From Pseudomonas saudiphocaensis (GTDB lineage Bacteria > Pseudomonadota > Gammaproteobacteria > Pseudomonadales > Pseudomonadaceae): a DNA stretch of 64,000 bases. Under the pieces are notes generated by a model, which saw only the letters and a program-made list of their open reading frames with translations, was not told the DNA's origin and ran no database searches. Numbering within the stretch: the stretch's first letter is position 1; each line of letters starts with the position of its first letter. The position numbers were made by a program, and so were the translations under genes. The stretch lies in NCBI RefSeq assembly GCF_000756775.1, contig NZ_CCSF01000001.1, positions 2,666,001 through 2,730,000 of the forward strand. Reading direction: 5' to 3'. This document shows positions 33,667 to 44,917 of the stretch, piece by piece.

Positions 33667-34170
33667 TCACCGCCCGCGGCGTTCCTCGCCCAGTGCCTGA
33701 CGCAACCCGACCCGACCAAGGCCCAGCGCCAGACAATCCTCAGCCAAACCGAGCGTGGCGTTGAGCAGCGCATTGGGCTGGTAGGGCTTGCGCAGGCTCA
33801 GGCCGATCTTCGAGGCAACCAGCGCTGCCGTCGCGCCGAGCAATACCGGCATCAGCAACGGCTCGCGCCGCGCCCCGGCCAGCGCCGCCGTACTCACCCC
33901 TGCGGACAAGGCACGAAACATCATCGACGGCACAATGGTGCGATCAGGCGCAAACGGAAGCTTGTCGCCGGCAATCTCGCCTGCTGCCAGCACCGGTAGA
34001 AATGTTTGCGCGGTATCCGAGGTCAGCAGCTGTACCGCCTCACCCGAACCCTGCAGATCGCCCCGCTCGCTCAACGCCCGGCTGACCAGGGTCGGCGCCA
34101 GCATGCTGCGCATACCGGTGACCGCCCCGATGGCCAGGGCGGCCCATAACAGATTGCTGGATGTGCTCAT
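33667..34170 (-). CDS. DUF4126-family membrane protein
   Basis: A 167-residue protein with about four hydrophobic segments. The N-terminal ALAIGAVTGMRSMLAPTLVSR is the mark of DUF4126 proteins, and a glycine/alanine-rich central part with REPLLMPVLLGATAALVASKIG follows. The arginine-rich tail ends EERRGR. Function unknown. It is 82 bases downstream of the stomatin-like gene on the same strand and may be read with it, but an inference about a common role is not justified. Confidence 0.82.
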   Translation of the reverse strand: MSTSSNLLWAALAIGAVTGMRSMLAPTLVSRALSERGDLQGSGEAVQLLTSDTAQTFLPVLAAGEIAGDKLPFAPDRTIVPSMMFRALSAGVSTAALAGARREPLLMPVLLGATAALVASKIGLSLRKPYQPNALLNATLGLAEDCLALGLGRVGLRQALGEERRGR

Positions 34171-34252
34171 GAGGTGGCTCCCGGTGGCTTGTCTAATTCC
34201 GACCGGGAGAGAGGTACAGGCGTTCAGCTTATCGTCAGCTGTAAAGCAGTGC

Positions 34253-35116
34253 TCAGCTGCGCGCGCCGAACTTGCCGACCACGCCGCGCAGGGTTTCCTG
34301 GATATCGGCGGGCAACAGCACAGTCTTGGCGTTATCGCTCTGGCTGAGACGATCCAGGGCAGCGATGTATTTTTCGCCGAGCAGGTACATCATCGGCGCG
34401 CTCTCATTGCCGACGGCACCGCTGACCCGGCGGATCGCTTCTGCCGAGGCTTCTGCCAGCATCACCTGGGCATCGGCGTCGCGGCGGGCGGACTCCTGGC
34501 GCGCCTCGGCCTCGAGGATGGCCGCCTGCTTGGCGCCTTCGGCGCGGGTCACGGTGGCCTTGCGCTCACGTTCTGCGGCGGCCTGCAGCTCCATTGCGCG
34601 CTGCATGGATTCCGAAGGCTTGATGTCCTGAATTTCCACCGACTTGACCGTCAGACCCCAGTCCACCGCTTCGTCGGCGATGCTCTCGCGCAGGCGCGCC
34701 TTGATCCGGTCGCGCGAGGACAACGCCTCGTCCAGCTCCATTTCACCGACGATGGAGCGCAGGGTGGTCATGATCAGGTTGCGGATCGCCTCGGAGAAAT
34801 CGGTAATGCCGTAAACCGCCTTGACCGGGTCGGTAACTTTGATAAAGGCAATGGCATTGGTGAGGATAACCGCGTTATCGCGGGTAATGACCTCCTGTTC
34901 CTGCACGTCGAGGATGATGTCCTTGGTCACCAATTTGTAGGCGACGTTATCCAGATAGGGAATCAGGATATTCAGCCCCGGTCGCAGAGTGGTGTGGTAC
35001 TTGCCCAGCCGCTCCACCACCCACTCCTCGCCCTGGGCCACCAGGCGCACGCCCTTGGCGATGGTAATGACGATAAATACCAGCACTACGCCAGCAATGA
35101 TCAGTCCTTCATTCAT
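34253..35116 (-). CDS. SPFH/Band 7 stomatin-like membrane protein (paraslipin, QmcA-like)
   Basis: A 287-residue protein with one N-terminal membrane helix (about 4-22), a Band 7/SPFH domain containing WVVERLGKYHTTLRPGLNILIPY and DNAVILTNAIAFIKVTD, and a long coiled coil rich in Ala and Glu (ERERKATVTRAEGAKQAAIL...). Such proteins form large ring oligomers in the membrane and modulate neighbouring membrane proteins and proteases. It lies 31 bases after the nfeD-like gene, the standard partner arrangement, so the two probably work as one complex. Confidence 0.94.
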   Translation of the reverse strand: MNEGLIIAGVVLVFIVITIAKGVRLVAQGEEWVVERLGKYHTTLRPGLNILIPYLDNVAYKLVTKDIILDVQEQEVITRDNAVILTNAIAFIKVTDPVKAVYGITDFSEAIRNLIMTTLRSIVGEMELDEALSSRDRIKARLRESIADEAVDWGLTVKSVEIQDIKPSESMQRAMELQAAAERERKATVTRAEGAKQAAILEAEARQESARRDADAQVMLAEASAEAIRRVSGAVGNESAPMMYLLGEKYIAALDRLSQSDNAKTVLLPADIQETLRGVVGKFGARS

Positions 35117-35147
35117 GACACGATTCCTTGAGTAAGAAACAACCTGT

Positions 35148-35591
35148 TCAGGCTTTAGCGACTTTCAGATAACTGCCTTCAACGGAAACCAGCCGCACGC
35201 GCTCGCCAGCGCTGATGCTTTGCTCCGCTACACAGGCCCACTCCTCGGCGCCCAGGATGGGCCGCTGGAAACGCACCCGTCCGCGCTGGAACGGCTCGAC
35301 CTGGCCGACCAGAAGACCCACTTCGCCAATCACCTCGCCGGCGGCGGTGCCGATCAGCGTTTTGTGTCGGCTGGGTTTGAACACCCTGAACCACAGCACC
35401 ACCATGGCCAGCGAAGCCAGGGCCCAGATCACCAGCTGCATCGTCAGCGACAGATCACCAGCCAGCAGCAGGATTGCCGCCACCAGCAGCGCGCCCATGC
35501 CGAACCAGATCACGAAGAACGAGGGAATCACCAGCTCCAGCATGATCAGCAGCAAACCGCCGACCGCCCAGTACCACCATTCGATAGTCAT
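35148..35591 (-). CDS. NfeD-family membrane protein
   Basis: A 147-residue protein with three membrane helices in the first ~75 residues (WYWAVGGLLLIMLELVIPSF...) and a C-terminal OB-fold domain (GEVGLLVGQVEPFQRGRVRF... to the end), the short NfeD1b type without a protease domain. It is thought to help assemble or regulate its SPFH partner, encoded immediately downstream. GGAG lies 5 bases before the ATG at 35591; the frame continues to 35621 without support. Confidence 0.92.
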   Translation of the reverse strand: MTIEWWYWAVGGLLLIMLELVIPSFFVIWFGMGALLVAAILLLAGDLSLTMQLVIWALASLAMVVLWFRVFKPSRHKTLIGTAAGEVIGEVGLLVGQVEPFQRGRVRFQRPILGAEEWACVAEQSISAGERVRLVSVEGSYLKVAKA

Positions 35592-35866
35592 TTCGGCTCC
35601 ATTGTCAGTGCACGCACCCATGCCCGCGCTCGGCTCATGCGCACGAGCCGGGCGAGTATGAACCTATTTTCTGCGGATTATCGGAAGGCTGTCATTCATC
35701 TGCTGGGGCGCAGAACGACGCACACCACAAGTGCGCTCAACGGGCAGGACGCCTGGCGGCAGCAACCGGCCAGGTCAGCGAATTCGGGCGTCCGAAAACG
35801 CCGGCTTCGACATGCCCCTGCCAAACCCGTCGCCCTCGGCACGCTATTGCCGGTCAGGCCGGCGTT

Positions 35867-37936
35867 TCAAAGCACCGGCGATACCGCACTGACCACGCGC
35901 AGCGCCAAGCCTTCATAGGGATCGAGGTGCAGGGTCAGCTCGCAGTCATCGGTCAGGTCGCCTTCGACCCGTTCATGGATGATATCCACCACCGGGCCGG
36001 GCGCTATGCCGGGCAGGCAGAGGGTTTCGCTGATCGATTCGGCGCTGAAGTTCAGCGCGGTGATCTGCACCCCCTTGCCTGCGGGCAGCTCATGCACCAT
36101 GACCAGCAGCCCCGGCGCCTGCACATCGGGAATCATGATCTGCTTGCTCGCGGCAATATCGTAGGCGCGCCGCACGCTGAGGATGCGCTTGAGCTGGCAG
36201 GCGAAAGAGCCGGGGGCCTGCAGCTGATCAACCAGACTGCCGTACAGCGCACGCGCACGCGGCAAGCCTTCGGCGGAGGTTTCAGCTTCGGGTGCAAGAT
36301 CGGCCAGATCATAGGCGCCTCGGTGCAACCAACGGGTATCACCGTCACCCATCAGATGCTCGACCTGCGCCGCCTCCAGCGGCAGGGCGCCGACCAGATC
36401 CCAGCCGGAGAGGGCAAATACGCCGGGCTGCATGGCGTTGAACATCACCAGGAGGATATGCAGCCGCTGAATCTGCTCGATATCGGCGGCGTCGATGCTG
36501 TTCAGGTCACGAATGCCCAGTGCCGCGGTGATCACGCTGGCGGTGGTACAGGCGACGCCATTGGTGACGAACTTGAGGTTGTAGGGCGCGTGCTCGCCAG
36601 TCAGCCGCTCGTACATCTCCTCGCGAATGTGCTCGCGGAGGATGCCGCCCGGCAGGGTCTGGCCGTGGTAGTGATAGTGGTCGTGGGCATGCAAGGTCCA
36701 GAAGTGCACCAGCTCCAGGGTCAGCTCGTCATGGTTCTGCATCGCATGGATCAGCGAAGCCGGGTCGATACCGAAGGCATGCACCTCGCGCAGCATCAGC
36801 CGCAGGAACTCGGTATCGCCGGTCAGCAGGGCATGGTGGTAGGCCGGGCGGGTAATGAAGTCATAAGACAGATCGGCGCCACCGTGAGTCATGGCGGCGA
36901 TATCGTCGATGGTCAGATTCAGCTCCTGGAAGCTGAAACCGCCGGCCTTGCGGATGGCGCCGGCGATCAGCTGGTTGCCGGTGAGCGACAGCGGGTGGCT
37001 CTCCGACCAGGCGGTGCCCTCGGCGCGGCGCTCGACACCGAGAAAGCCATTGGCGTCCAGGCGCAGCATGCGCGCACCGGACACATCAATGGCGTGCAAG
37101 GCATCGCCAATGATCAGCTGCTGCGCAGCGAAGGTCGGGTCAAGCCAGTTCAGCGACGGCTGCCCCTCCTTGAAGTAGTGCAGGTACACCCAGCGCCGGC
37201 GCTTGCCGTCGACGCCGGTGACAATATCGGTGGCGCTCCAGTCGGTGTCCTTGATACCCGGCTCGAAGAAGATCACCCGTTGCAGCTGGCCGACGATGTA
37301 GTGCTTGTCCTTGAGCTGGTCCACTACCGCCGGGGACAGGTTGACCGAGTCTCGCCCTGCCGGCACCTCGGGCAGCAGCGGCCAGTCCTCCTCGTTGATT
37401 TCCACCATGTGGTAGAGGCCCGGATAGTCGCCGTAGGCCATTTCCGCGAGACGGAAATCGGCGCCCTTGCCGGTGTGTGCCGGGATGATGTCGTCGATGA
37501 CGATGGCATTGTGCGCGGCGGCCATTCGGCTGAGCTGCAGCATCTGCGCCTCGGTGCCGAGGTTGGGGTCGATGTCGAAGCTGATGCGGTCGAAATTGCC
37601 GTCGATGGTCGGGGTGAATTCGTGACCCCGCAAGCCGCCGGAGCGCTTCATCGGACCGTTGTGGATGCCCTGTACGCCAAGCTCGGAAAGGGCGCTCCAG
37701 AGCCGCTCATCCGCCAGTGCCTCGAGCACCGAGCCGCCCTCTGGGGTGATGATCGCCGCGGGATAGGCGGTGAACCACACTGAGGACGTCGCACTTGCAT
37801 CCCGCGGGCGCGCCTGTGCGTAGGGGCGCTGCCAGAGCCGTGCCTGGCCGGCATAGTAGCGGGCCCGCTCACGGGCCGCTCGTAGCATGGACTGGCTTTC
37901 CAGCCATTCGATATAGCTGCTGTCAGGTGTACTCAT
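35867..37936 (-). CDS. treS: Trehalose synthase (maltose glucosylmutase), GH13 type
   Basis: A 689-residue GH13 enzyme that interconverts maltose and trehalose. Catalytic features are intact: region [11 protein letters not shown], the nucleophile D294 in LRLDANGF, the acid/base E338 in FSFQELN, and the transition-state stabiliser D403 in [10 protein letters not shown]. The length equals the 689 residues I recall for P. stutzeri CJ38 trehalose synthase, which supports the ATG at 37936; an ATG four codons upstream (37948) has a poorly spaced GGGAA. It stands alone, with no treY, treZ or maltokinase gene beside it. A compatible-solute role would fit with the ectoine importer elsewhere in the window. 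Confidence 0.92.
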   Translation of the reverse strand: MSTPDSSYIEWLESQSMLRAARERARYYAGQARLWQRPYAQARPRDASATSSVWFTAYPAAIITPEGGSVLEALADERLWSALSELGVQGIHNGPMKRSGGLRGHEFTPTIDGNFDRISFDIDPNLGTEAQMLQLSRMAAAHNAIVIDDIIPAHTGKGADFRLAEMAYGDYPGLYHMVEINEEDWPLLPEVPAGRDSVNLSPAVVDQLKDKHYIVGQLQRVIFFEPGIKDTDWSATDIVTGVDGKRRRWVYLHYFKEGQPSLNWLDPTFAAQQLIIGDALHAIDVSGARMLRLDANGFLGVERRAEGTAWSESHPLSLTGNQLIAGAIRKAGGFSFQELNLTIDDIAAMTHGGADLSYDFITRPAYHHALLTGDTEFLRLMLREVHAFGIDPASLIHAMQNHDELTLELVHFWTLHAHDHYHYHGQTLPGGILREHIREEMYERLTGEHAPYNLKFVTNGVACTTASVITAALGIRDLNSIDAADIEQIQRLHILLVMFNAMQPGVFALSGWDLVGALPLEAAQVEHLMGDGDTRWLHRGAYDLADLAPEAETSAEGLPRARALYGSLVDQLQAPGSFACQLKRILSVRRAYDIAASKQIMIPDVQAPGLLVMVHELPAGKGVQITALNFSAESISETLCLPGIAPGPVVDIIHERVEGDLTDDCELTLHLDPYEGLALRVVSAVSPVL

Positions 37937-38038
37937 AGCGACATGCATTTCCCGGTGCGCAAGGGACGATGTGTCGTTTGAGTCGGACGCACCGGCATCG
38001 TTGCATCAGGCGATGCAACGAGTCGCTGAAAACTCCGG

Positions 38039-38962
38039 TCAGCGCGCGCCGGCTACCTCACCGGCCTGTCCGGCCAGCTGGCGCTCGGCCTGCTTTTGCG
38101 CCTTGTAGGCCAGGGCGGCCGGTGCCACCGGTGTGGTTTTACCGGTTTCCAGCCATTTCTTCAGACGATTGGCATCGGCCATATGGGTGTACTTGCCGAA
38201 GGCGTCGAGCACCACGAAGGCCACATCACGCCGGTCCATCACGGTGCGCATCACCAGGCAATGGCCAGCAGCGTTGGTGAAGCCGGTCTTGGTCAGCTGG
38301 ATATCCCAGTTGGGCTTGCGCACCAGGGCGTTGGTGTTGCGAAAGCCCAGGGTGTAGTTGGGCTTGCGGAAGGCCACGGTCTTCTCGCCCTGGGTGCTGA
38401 GTTCGTCGATCAGCGGATAGGCGCGGCTGGCACGCAGCAGCTTGACCAGGTCATTGGCACTGGAGACGTTGTGTTGCGACAGACCGGTGGGCTCGACATA
38501 TCGGGTGCTGCTCATGCCCAGTTCACTGGCCTTGAGGTTCATCGCCTGGATAAAGGCGGCATAACCGCCCGGGTAGTGGTGCGCCAGGCTGGCGGCCGCA
38601 CGGTTTTCCGAAGACATCAGCGTCAGCAGCAGCATCTCGCGACGACTGATTTCGCTACCGATGCGCACCCGCGAGAACACCCCCTGCATTTCCGCTGCGT
38701 CACGAATGGTGATGGGCAGTTGCTCGTCAAGCGGCAGCTGAGCATCCAGGACCACCATGGCTGTCATCAGCTTGGTGACCGAGGCAATCGGCACCACCAG
38801 ATCGGGATTGCTCGAATAGAGGACCTGATTGGTATTCAGGTCGACCAGCAGGGCGCTGCCGGAGGCCAGCTCCTGCTGCGCCGGCGCCGCGAACGAGGCG
38901 GGGCTGGCGATGACGCTGCTGCAAGCCAGCAGCAGGCCGAAAATGGAATGTCGTAGTTTCAA
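38039..38962 (-). CDS. pbpG: D-alanyl-D-alanine endopeptidase (PBP7)
   Basis: A 307-residue periplasmic penicillin-binding protein that cuts peptide cross-links in peptidoglycan. It has a signal peptide ending about residue 26 (SFAAPA), then the three active-site motifs SVTK (S61, K64), SEN (S118, N120) and KTG (K225-G227). I chose the TTG at 38962 because it gives the classical signal peptide [14 protein letters not shown]; the open frame continues to a GTG at 39073 with no signal-like sequence. This is one of three apparent TTG starts in the window. Confidence 0.93.
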   Translation of the reverse strand: MKLRHSIFGLLLACSSVIASPASFAAPAQQELASGSALLVDLNTNQVLYSSNPDLVVPIASVTKLMTAMVVLDAQLPLDEQLPITIRDAAEMQGVFSRVRIGSEISRREMLLLTLMSSENRAAASLAHHYPGGYAAFIQAMNLKASELGMSSTRYVEPTGLSQHNVSSANDLVKLLRASRAYPLIDELSTQGEKTVAFRKPNYTLGFRNTNALVRKPNWDIQLTKTGFTNAAGHCLVMRTVMDRRDVAFVVLDAFGKYTHMADANRLKKWLETGKTTPVAPAALAYKAQKQAERQLAGQAGEVAGAR

Positions 38963-39127
38963 AACAAGCACCAGAGAAGTGGCGAAATAGGTGGTGTCAC
39001 GCGGCGCGCAGTATACGGAAAAGCCGCCCCAGACAGGTTTGTGTCGATGGAGTGTAGAAGAGAATCGTCGCACCTTCAGGCGTGCTGGCTGTCAAACCAG
39101 CAGATATCCATCCAGGGGAGGGTTCTC

Positions 39128-39442
39128 ATGTCCCGCTTCAGCAGCAAAATCACCACTCGTGACGAGATCGAGCGCGAAATTCACAACCTGATGAACGCAC
39201 TGGACGAGCTCAAGCGCGACGCCAGCCGCGGGTCGCGTCATCGCTTCAATGATCTGCGCTCGCGCGCCGAGTCGCTCTGGCACGACAACCATTGGGATGA
39301 GCATCGCGAAGCACTGTCCCGACGTAGCCGTGAGGCCACGCGCATGGCCGGCGAATGTGCACGCCGGCATCCGCTGAGCACTTTGGCGCTGGCAGCAGGT
39401 GCCGTGGCCCTGATCGGCTATCTGGCCACGCGTCGCTCGTAA
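39128..39442 (+). CDS. DUF883-family ribosome/membrane-associated protein (ElaB/YqjD-like)
   Basis: A 104-residue protein: a helical, charged N-terminal part (TRDEIEREIHNLMNALDELK) and one C-terminal membrane helix with a glycine (LALAAGAVALIGYLATRR). E. coli relatives ElaB and YqjD are inner membrane proteins made in stationary phase, some binding ribosomes. GGGGAGG lies at good spacing before the ATG. It precedes the Rossmann protein gene by 35 bases on the same strand, so they may be an operon. Confidence 0.88.
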   Translation: MSRFSSKITTRDEIEREIHNLMNALDELKRDASRGSRHRFNDLRSRAESLWHDNHWDEHREALSRRSREATRMAGECARRHPLSTLALAAGAVALIGYLATRRS

Positions 39443-39477
39443 ACCGCCTGCGTCAAAGACCTGCTGAGGGCACCGCC

Positions 39478-40089
39478 ATGCTCAACGCCGAAACGCCACG
39501 TCTCAAGTTTGCGCTCTACGGAGCGCACTCCAGCCTGGGCAACGCGGTGCTGTGCGAGCTGTTGAGCCGGCAACACGAGGCTGTCGCGCTGATCAACGAC
39601 TTCAACTCCATGACTGCCCGTCCCGGGCTGCGCACCAAGGCCGGCGATCTGTTCGATCCCACCAGCGTGTCCCGCAGCGTGGCCGGTATGCATGGAGTGA
39701 TCTGCCTGTTCGATAGCCCTTCGGTTCCGACCGCGCCTGATGCCAGTGTCGTAGGTCGGCCGCAGGACCTGTATCAGGCGGTGTCGTCGCTGCTTTCGGG
39801 CATGACCGACGCCGGCGTCCAACGTCTGCTGCTGGTGGCCGATTTCAATGCCCATGCCGAGGAGTCGGAACTGGCAGCCGCCCGGCAACTGATCGCCTCG
39901 CATCCGCTAAAATGGACCCTGGTGGATGCCAGCACCGCCGGCGAGGACCTGTCCATCGAAGACTTCAGCGATATCGACGGGCTGCCCAGCAACGATCCTC
40001 GCGTGCAGTTACGACGTATCGCCGCCGGCCTGGTCGACGAGCTGGAGCGTCCGCAACACCTGCATCAGCAGATCCAGTTCCACTTCTGA
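39478..40089 (+). CDS. NAD(P)-binding Rossmann-fold protein (NmrA/SDR-like)
   Basis: A 203-residue protein in the atypical short-chain dehydrogenase group (YwnB-like). The Rossmann start is FALYGAHSSLGNAVLCELL, with a GDLFDPTSV segment like the adenine-binding aspartate loop and LLLVADFNAHAEES where NmrA-like proteins end strand 5. The usual GXXGXXG is degenerate here (GAHSSLG), so cofactor binding may be altered or of low affinity. Neither a substrate nor a catalytic YxxxK motif is visible. It converges with aroE (7 bases between the stops). Confidence 0.78.
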   Translation: MLNAETPRLKFALYGAHSSLGNAVLCELLSRQHEAVALINDFNSMTARPGLRTKAGDLFDPTSVSRSVAGMHGVICLFDSPSVPTAPDASVVGRPQDLYQAVSSLLSGMTDAGVQRLLLVADFNAHAEESELAAARQLIASHPLKWTLVDASTAGEDLSIEDFSDIDGLPSNDPRVQLRRIAAGLVDELERPQHLHQQIQFHF

Positions 40090-40096
40090 ATAGATT

Positions 40097-40915
40097 TCAA
40101 CCCTCGAGCTGACGCCGCAGCTCCAGCAACACCGGCGCCGACTCCGGCCGTACACCACGCCACAGTTCGAAAGCCGCCGCCGCCTGCTCCACCAGCATGC
40201 CCAGGCCGTCGCGGCTGTGGGCGCCAAGGTCGATGGCCCATTGGCAGAACGGTGTGGGTTTGGCGCCGTACATCATGTCGTAGCAGAAGGTCCGGCTGGC
40301 AGCGATGAGCTCAACGGCCAGCGGTGGCAGCTCGCCGGCAAGGCTGGCCGAGGTGCCGTTGATGATCACATCGAAGGCGCCCTCCAGCTGCTCGAAAGCA
40401 CTGGCGCTGACCGGCCCCAGCTCGGCGAACTCCTCGGCCAATTGTTCAGCCCTGGCCAGGGTACGGTTGGCAATCACCAGCGTGGCAGGGCGTTGCGCCA
40501 GCAGCGGCTCCAGTACGCCACGCACCGCACCACCGGCCCCCAGCAACAGGATGCGCTTGCCTTGGAGGGTCACACCGGCGTTGTCCAGCAGGTCGCGTAC
40601 CAGGCCGATGCCATCGGTGTTGTCACCCAGCAGGCGCCCATCGTCGAGCTTGTGCAAGGTGTTTACCGCCCCGGCGCGGCGGGCGCGCTCGGTCAGCTGG
40701 TCGGCGAGACGCCTGGCCTGTTCCTTGAAGGGCACGGTGACGTTGGCGCCGCGCCCCTCGACGAAGAATTGCCGAACGAAACCGGGAAAATCATCCAGCG
40801 GAGCCAGCAGGGCGTCGTAACTGAGCGCCTGACCGGTCTGCTGGGCGAACATGCGGTGGATCTGCGGTGACTTGCTGTGACCGATGGGGTTGCCGAATAC
40901 GCCGTAGCGGTCCAT
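40097..40915 (-). CDS. aroE: Shikimate dehydrogenase
   Basis: A 272-residue enzyme reducing 3-dehydroshikimate to shikimate with NADPH in aromatic amino acid synthesis. Substrate-site marks are [10 protein letters not shown] and NVTVPFKE with the catalytic lysine, NTDGIG, and the NADP motif [15 protein letters not shown] lies 6 bases before the ATG at 40915; four codons more are open to 40927. It is 23 bases downstream of hemF, in the conserved hemF-aroE order of pseudomonads. Confidence 0.96.
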   Translation of the reverse strand: MDRYGVFGNPIGHSKSPQIHRMFAQQTGQALSYDALLAPLDDFPGFVRQFFVEGRGANVTVPFKEQARRLADQLTERARRAGAVNTLHKLDDGRLLGDNTDGIGLVRDLLDNAGVTLQGKRILLLGAGGAVRGVLEPLLAQRPATLVIANRTLARAEQLAEEFAELGPVSASAFEQLEGAFDVIINGTSASLAGELPPLAVELIAASRTFCYDMMYGAKPTPFCQWAIDLGAHSRDGLGMLVEQAAAAFELWRGVRPESAPVLLELRRQLEG

Positions 40916-40938
40916 GAAAAACTCCAAGCTGCTAGAAA

Positions 40939-41895
<957 letters not shown>

Positions 41896-41998
41896 TTAGG
41901 CCGGGGTGAAAAGGCGTAAGCATATCATCCACCCGGTTGACGAATTCCTGGCAGGGCGGTTGGATAGACTCCTTTAGGTCCACCCCCAGGAGCTTCCC

Positions 41999-42976
41999 AT
42001 GTCGCAGCGCATTCAATTCAGCCAGCACGGTGGTCCCGAGGTTCTCGAACAGATCGAGACCCAGATTCCCGCTCCCGCAGCCGGTGAGGTCCGCGTGCGC
42101 AACCATGCCATCGGCCTGAACTTCATCGACACCTACTTCCGCAGCGGCCTCTACGCGCCACCGAGCCTGCCGTCGGGGCTGGGAACCGAAGGCGCCGGCG
42201 TGATCGAGGCGCTGGGGGAGGGCGTCGATCAGTGGCAGATCGGTGATCGCGTCGCCTACGCCACCGGCCCGCTGGGCGCCTACGCTGAGCATCATGTACT
42301 GCCGGCGCAGCATCTGGTGAAGCTGCCGGAGGCGATCAGCTTCGAGCAGGCGGCGGCGGTGATGCTCAAGGGCCTGACCACGCAATACCTGCTGCGCCAG
42401 GTGTATCCGCTGCAGGCAGGCGAAACCATTCTGTTCCATGCGGCAGCCGGTGGCGTGGGCTCGATTGCCTGCCAGTGGGCAAAGGCTCTGGGCGCCAAGC
42501 TGATCGGCGTGGTCGGTTCGGAAGAAAAGGCCGAGCGCGCCAAGGCACTGGGTGCCTGGGAAACCATCGACCGCACCCGCGAGGATGTGGTGCAGCGCGT
42601 ACTGGAGCTGACCGACGGGCAAAAGTGTCCGGTGGTCTACGACTCGGTGGGCAAGAGCAGCTGGGAAATCTCCCTCGATTGCGTGGCGCCGCGCGGCCTG
42701 CTGGTCAGCTTCGGCAATGCTTCGGGTGCGGTAACGGGCGTCAACCTGGGCGTGCTGGCGCAGAAGGGTTCGCTGTTCGTCACCCGGCCGATCCTGGCGG
42801 GCTATGCCGACACGGCGCCGCGCTTGCAGGCAATGGCCGCCGAGCTGTTCGAAATGATTGAAAGCGGCCGGATCAAGGTGGAGATCGGTCAGCGTTTCGC
42901 ACTTGGCGAAGCCGCCGAAGCCCAGCGCCTGCTTGCAGAGGGACGCACCACTGGGTCGACCATCCTGCTGCCGTAG
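41999..42976 (+). CDS. qor: NADPH:quinone oxidoreductase (zeta-crystallin type)
   Basis: A 325-residue medium-chain dehydrogenase without catalytic zinc ligands. It has IGLNFIDTYFRSGLY, the AAAVMLKGLTTQYLLR helix and the NADPH motif HAAAGGVGSIACQWAK, a match to QOR/zeta-crystallin proteins. It reduces quinones by one or two electrons. AGGAG precedes the ATG with 8 bases spacing. It is divergent from hemF. A TTGACG...TGGATA promoter-like pair lies near 41938-41968, read by eye only. Confidence 0.95.
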   Translation: MSQRIQFSQHGGPEVLEQIETQIPAPAAGEVRVRNHAIGLNFIDTYFRSGLYAPPSLPSGLGTEGAGVIEALGEGVDQWQIGDRVAYATGPLGAYAEHHVLPAQHLVKLPEAISFEQAAAVMLKGLTTQYLLRQVYPLQAGETILFHAAAGGVGSIACQWAKALGAKLIGVVGSEEKAERAKALGAWETIDRTREDVVQRVLELTDGQKCPVVYDSVGKSSWEISLDCVAPRGLLVSFGNASGAVTGVNLGVLAQKGSLFVTRPILAGYADTAPRLQAMAAELFEMIESGRIKVEIGQRFALGEAAEAQRLLAEGRTTGSTILLP

Positions 42977-43015
42977 ATATACGGCTTTCCCTATTTGCAG
43001 TCCTTAGGCCTGCAT

Positions 43016-43086
43016 TCGCCGCGAGGGCGCGACTCCCACCGGAGCGGAGGCTTTGTTCGGTGGGAGCGCAGCCCTCGGCGCGAAGC
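43016..43086. repeat. REP-like palindrome between qor and tsaC
   Basis: GCCGCGAGGGCGCGACTCCCACCG is mirrored imperfectly by CGGTGGGAGCGCAGCCCTCGGCG, separated by a GC-rich loop. It has the GTGGGAGCG core seen in pseudomonad REP elements and lies between two convergent genes. Confidence 0.65.
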
Positions 43087-43130
43087 TTTTCCATTGCTAT
43101 CACGCATGCTCAAACAGGGTTAGCCCAACG

Positions 43131-43688
43131 CTAACTGGCCCGTATGACTTCGCCGCTACGCACATCGCGAATGGTGCTGGGGTTGCGTCTTCCACCTAGC
43201 GGGCCGTCGAGAACGGCATCCAGCTGGCGCGGGAAATATTGCTCTACTCGCAGACGCGAACGGGCAGAAGGGCGGCCGGCTGGATTGGCCGAGGTGGACA
43301 CCAGCGGTCCGGTAAATGCACAGAGTCGGGCCACCAGCGGGTGGTCGGTCACGCGCAGCGCCACGGTATCGTGCCGTCCGGTGATCCATTCGGGCAGAAG
43401 CTGGCGGTGCGGCACCACCCAGGTATTGGGGCCCGGCCAGCTGCTAGTCAGCCGATCAAGCCAGCGCTCGGGCAGGTCAGCGAGAAGAAAGTCGAAATCC
43501 CTGATGTCGCCGGCGATCAGGATCAGGCCCTTTTCCACTGGCCGCTCCTTGAGCGCCAGCAGGCGATACACCGCGTCACTGTCCCAGGGATCGCAACCCA
43601 GGCCCCAGACGGCCTCCGTGGGATAGGCAATCACGCCACCGGCCCGCACCACACGCGCCGCCTGTTGTATACGCCAATTGCCGAACAT
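43131..43688 (-). CDS. tsaC: Threonylcarbamoyl-AMP synthase
   Basis: A 185-residue YrdC-domain protein that makes threonylcarbamoyl-adenylate for the t6A modification of ANN-decoding tRNAs. The segments [41 protein letters not shown] and [13 protein letters not shown] are diagnostic. The ATG at 43688 gives the length I recall for the P. aeruginosa protein (185) and has GGGG at 5 bases; a second ATG directly upstream (43691) and a longer frame to 43766 are less likely. It is 49 bases after dprA on the same strand. Confidence 0.95.
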   Translation of the reverse strand: MFGNWRIQQAARVVRAGGVIAYPTEAVWGLGCDPWDSDAVYRLLALKERPVEKGLILIAGDIRDFDFLLADLPERWLDRLTSSWPGPNTWVVPHRQLLPEWITGRHDTVALRVTDHPLVARLCAFTGPLVSTSANPAGRPSARSRLRVEQYFPRQLDAVLDGPLGGRRNPSTIRDVRSGEVIRAS

Positions 43689-43737
43689 CATGACCCCAGC
43701 TGAAGGAAAACCGCGGCAGTTTACCTGAGCAGGGCGC

Positions 43738-44838
43738 TCAACCGCTGCACGCAATCCACTGGCCATGCTCGCAGGCCACCCGGCCTTCGATCTCCAGTTC
43801 GGTCAGCTCGGCGAGCACCTGCGCGAGCGGTCGATCAAGCGCGCTGGCGAGGGCTTCGCTGCTCATGGGCGCTGCGTGTAGTTGGACGAGCAGCTCATGC
43901 TTTTCGGGCTCGGGCGCCGCCGTGTCCAACGTTGCGTGCGGCACCACCTGCTGCCAGCCCCGCAGAGCCTGAAGGATATCCTCGACACCCTCCACCAGCG
44001 CCGCGCCCTGGCGGATCAACTGATGGCAGCCGCGGGCGCCGGGATGATGAATGGAGCCGGGAATGGCATACACCTCGCGGCCCTGCTCAGCGGCAAGACG
44101 TGCGGTGATCAGCGAGCCGCTGGACGGACTGGCCTCGACCACCAGTACGCCCAGGGAAAGACCGCTGATGATTCTGTTGCGCCGGGGAAAGTTGGATGCC
44201 TGCGGCGGGCAATCCAGCGGCAGTTCCGATACCAGCGCACCACCGCCTTCAACGACTCTGCCGGCCAGGCCCACGTGGCGCGCCGGGTAAAGCCGCTGCA
44301 GGCCGGTGCCCAGTACCGCGATGGTGTGGCCATCAACATCCAGCGCACCCTGGTGGGCTGCGCCATCGATGCCCAGCGCCAAGCCGCTGGTGATGACAAA
44401 GCCGGCCCGCGCCAGGCTGCGGGCGAACGACAGTGCATTGTCCAGCCCTGCACGCGAAGCGCGGCGGCTGCCCACCATGGCCAGTTGCGGGCGTTCCAGC
44501 AGGCTGACGTCGCCCTCGACGAACAGCAGCGGCGGAGCATCCGGCAGCTCTGCCAATAACGCAGGGTAGCTGGGGTCATCCCACATCAGCAGATGATGGC
44601 CAGGTTGCTCCAGCCAGGTCAGCGCTGCGGCAGCACGTTCACGCACCGAGGATTCGCGGCGGTACTCGGCGCAGCTAAGGGGCAAACCAAGCGAACGCCA
44701 GGCGCTGGCCGGTGCGCTCAGGGCAGAGGAGGCGTTGGGAAAGGCTTCAAGCAACCGCTGCAGGCGCCGTGGCCCCAGTTCGGGCAACAGGTGCAGACGC
44801 AGGCGTGCTTCTAGTTCGGCGGGGGAAATGGCGGGCAT
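43738..44838 (-). CDS. dprA: DNA-processing protein DprA (Smf)
   Basis: A 366-residue protein with an N-terminal SAM-like helical region, the DprA Rossmann-like core ([52 protein letters not shown]) and a C-terminal winged-helix domain. DprA binds incoming single-stranded DNA and loads RecA during natural transformation. AAGGAGG precedes the ATG at 44838 with good spacing; the frame extends to 44901. It is 79 bases after the LysM gene, with a hairpin between. Confidence 0.95.
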   Translation of the reverse strand: MPAISPAELEARLRLHLLPELGPRRLQRLLEAFPNASSALSAPASAWRSLGLPLSCAEYRRESSVRERAAAALTWLEQPGHHLLMWDDPSYPALLAELPDAPPLLFVEGDVSLLERPQLAMVGSRRASRAGLDNALSFARSLARAGFVITSGLALGIDGAAHQGALDVDGHTIAVLGTGLQRLYPARHVGLAGRVVEGGGALVSELPLDCPPQASNFPRRNRIISGLSLGVLVVEASPSSGSLITARLAAEQGREVYAIPGSIHHPGARGCHQLIRQGAALVEGVEDILQALRGWQQVVPHATLDTAAPEPEKHELLVQLHAAPMSSEALASALDRPLAQVLAELTELEIEGRVACEHGQWIACSG

Positions 44839-44890
44839 GGCAAACCTCCTTGTTGCCGGGCGCTGCATCCGTGCGGCACCCAGAAGCTGA

Positions 44891-44912
44891 AAGCCCCGCA
44901 TCAGCGGGGCTT
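44891..44912 (-). terminator. Hairpin between the LysM gene and dprA
   Basis: AAGCCCCGC (44891-44899) and GCGGGGCTT (44904-44912) form a perfect 9-bp stem with a tetraloop. On the minus strand it follows the LysM stop by 5 bases, but only three T residues follow, so termination may be partial and let some transcripts enter dprA and tsaC. Confidence 0.7.
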
Positions 44913-44917
44913 GTTTG

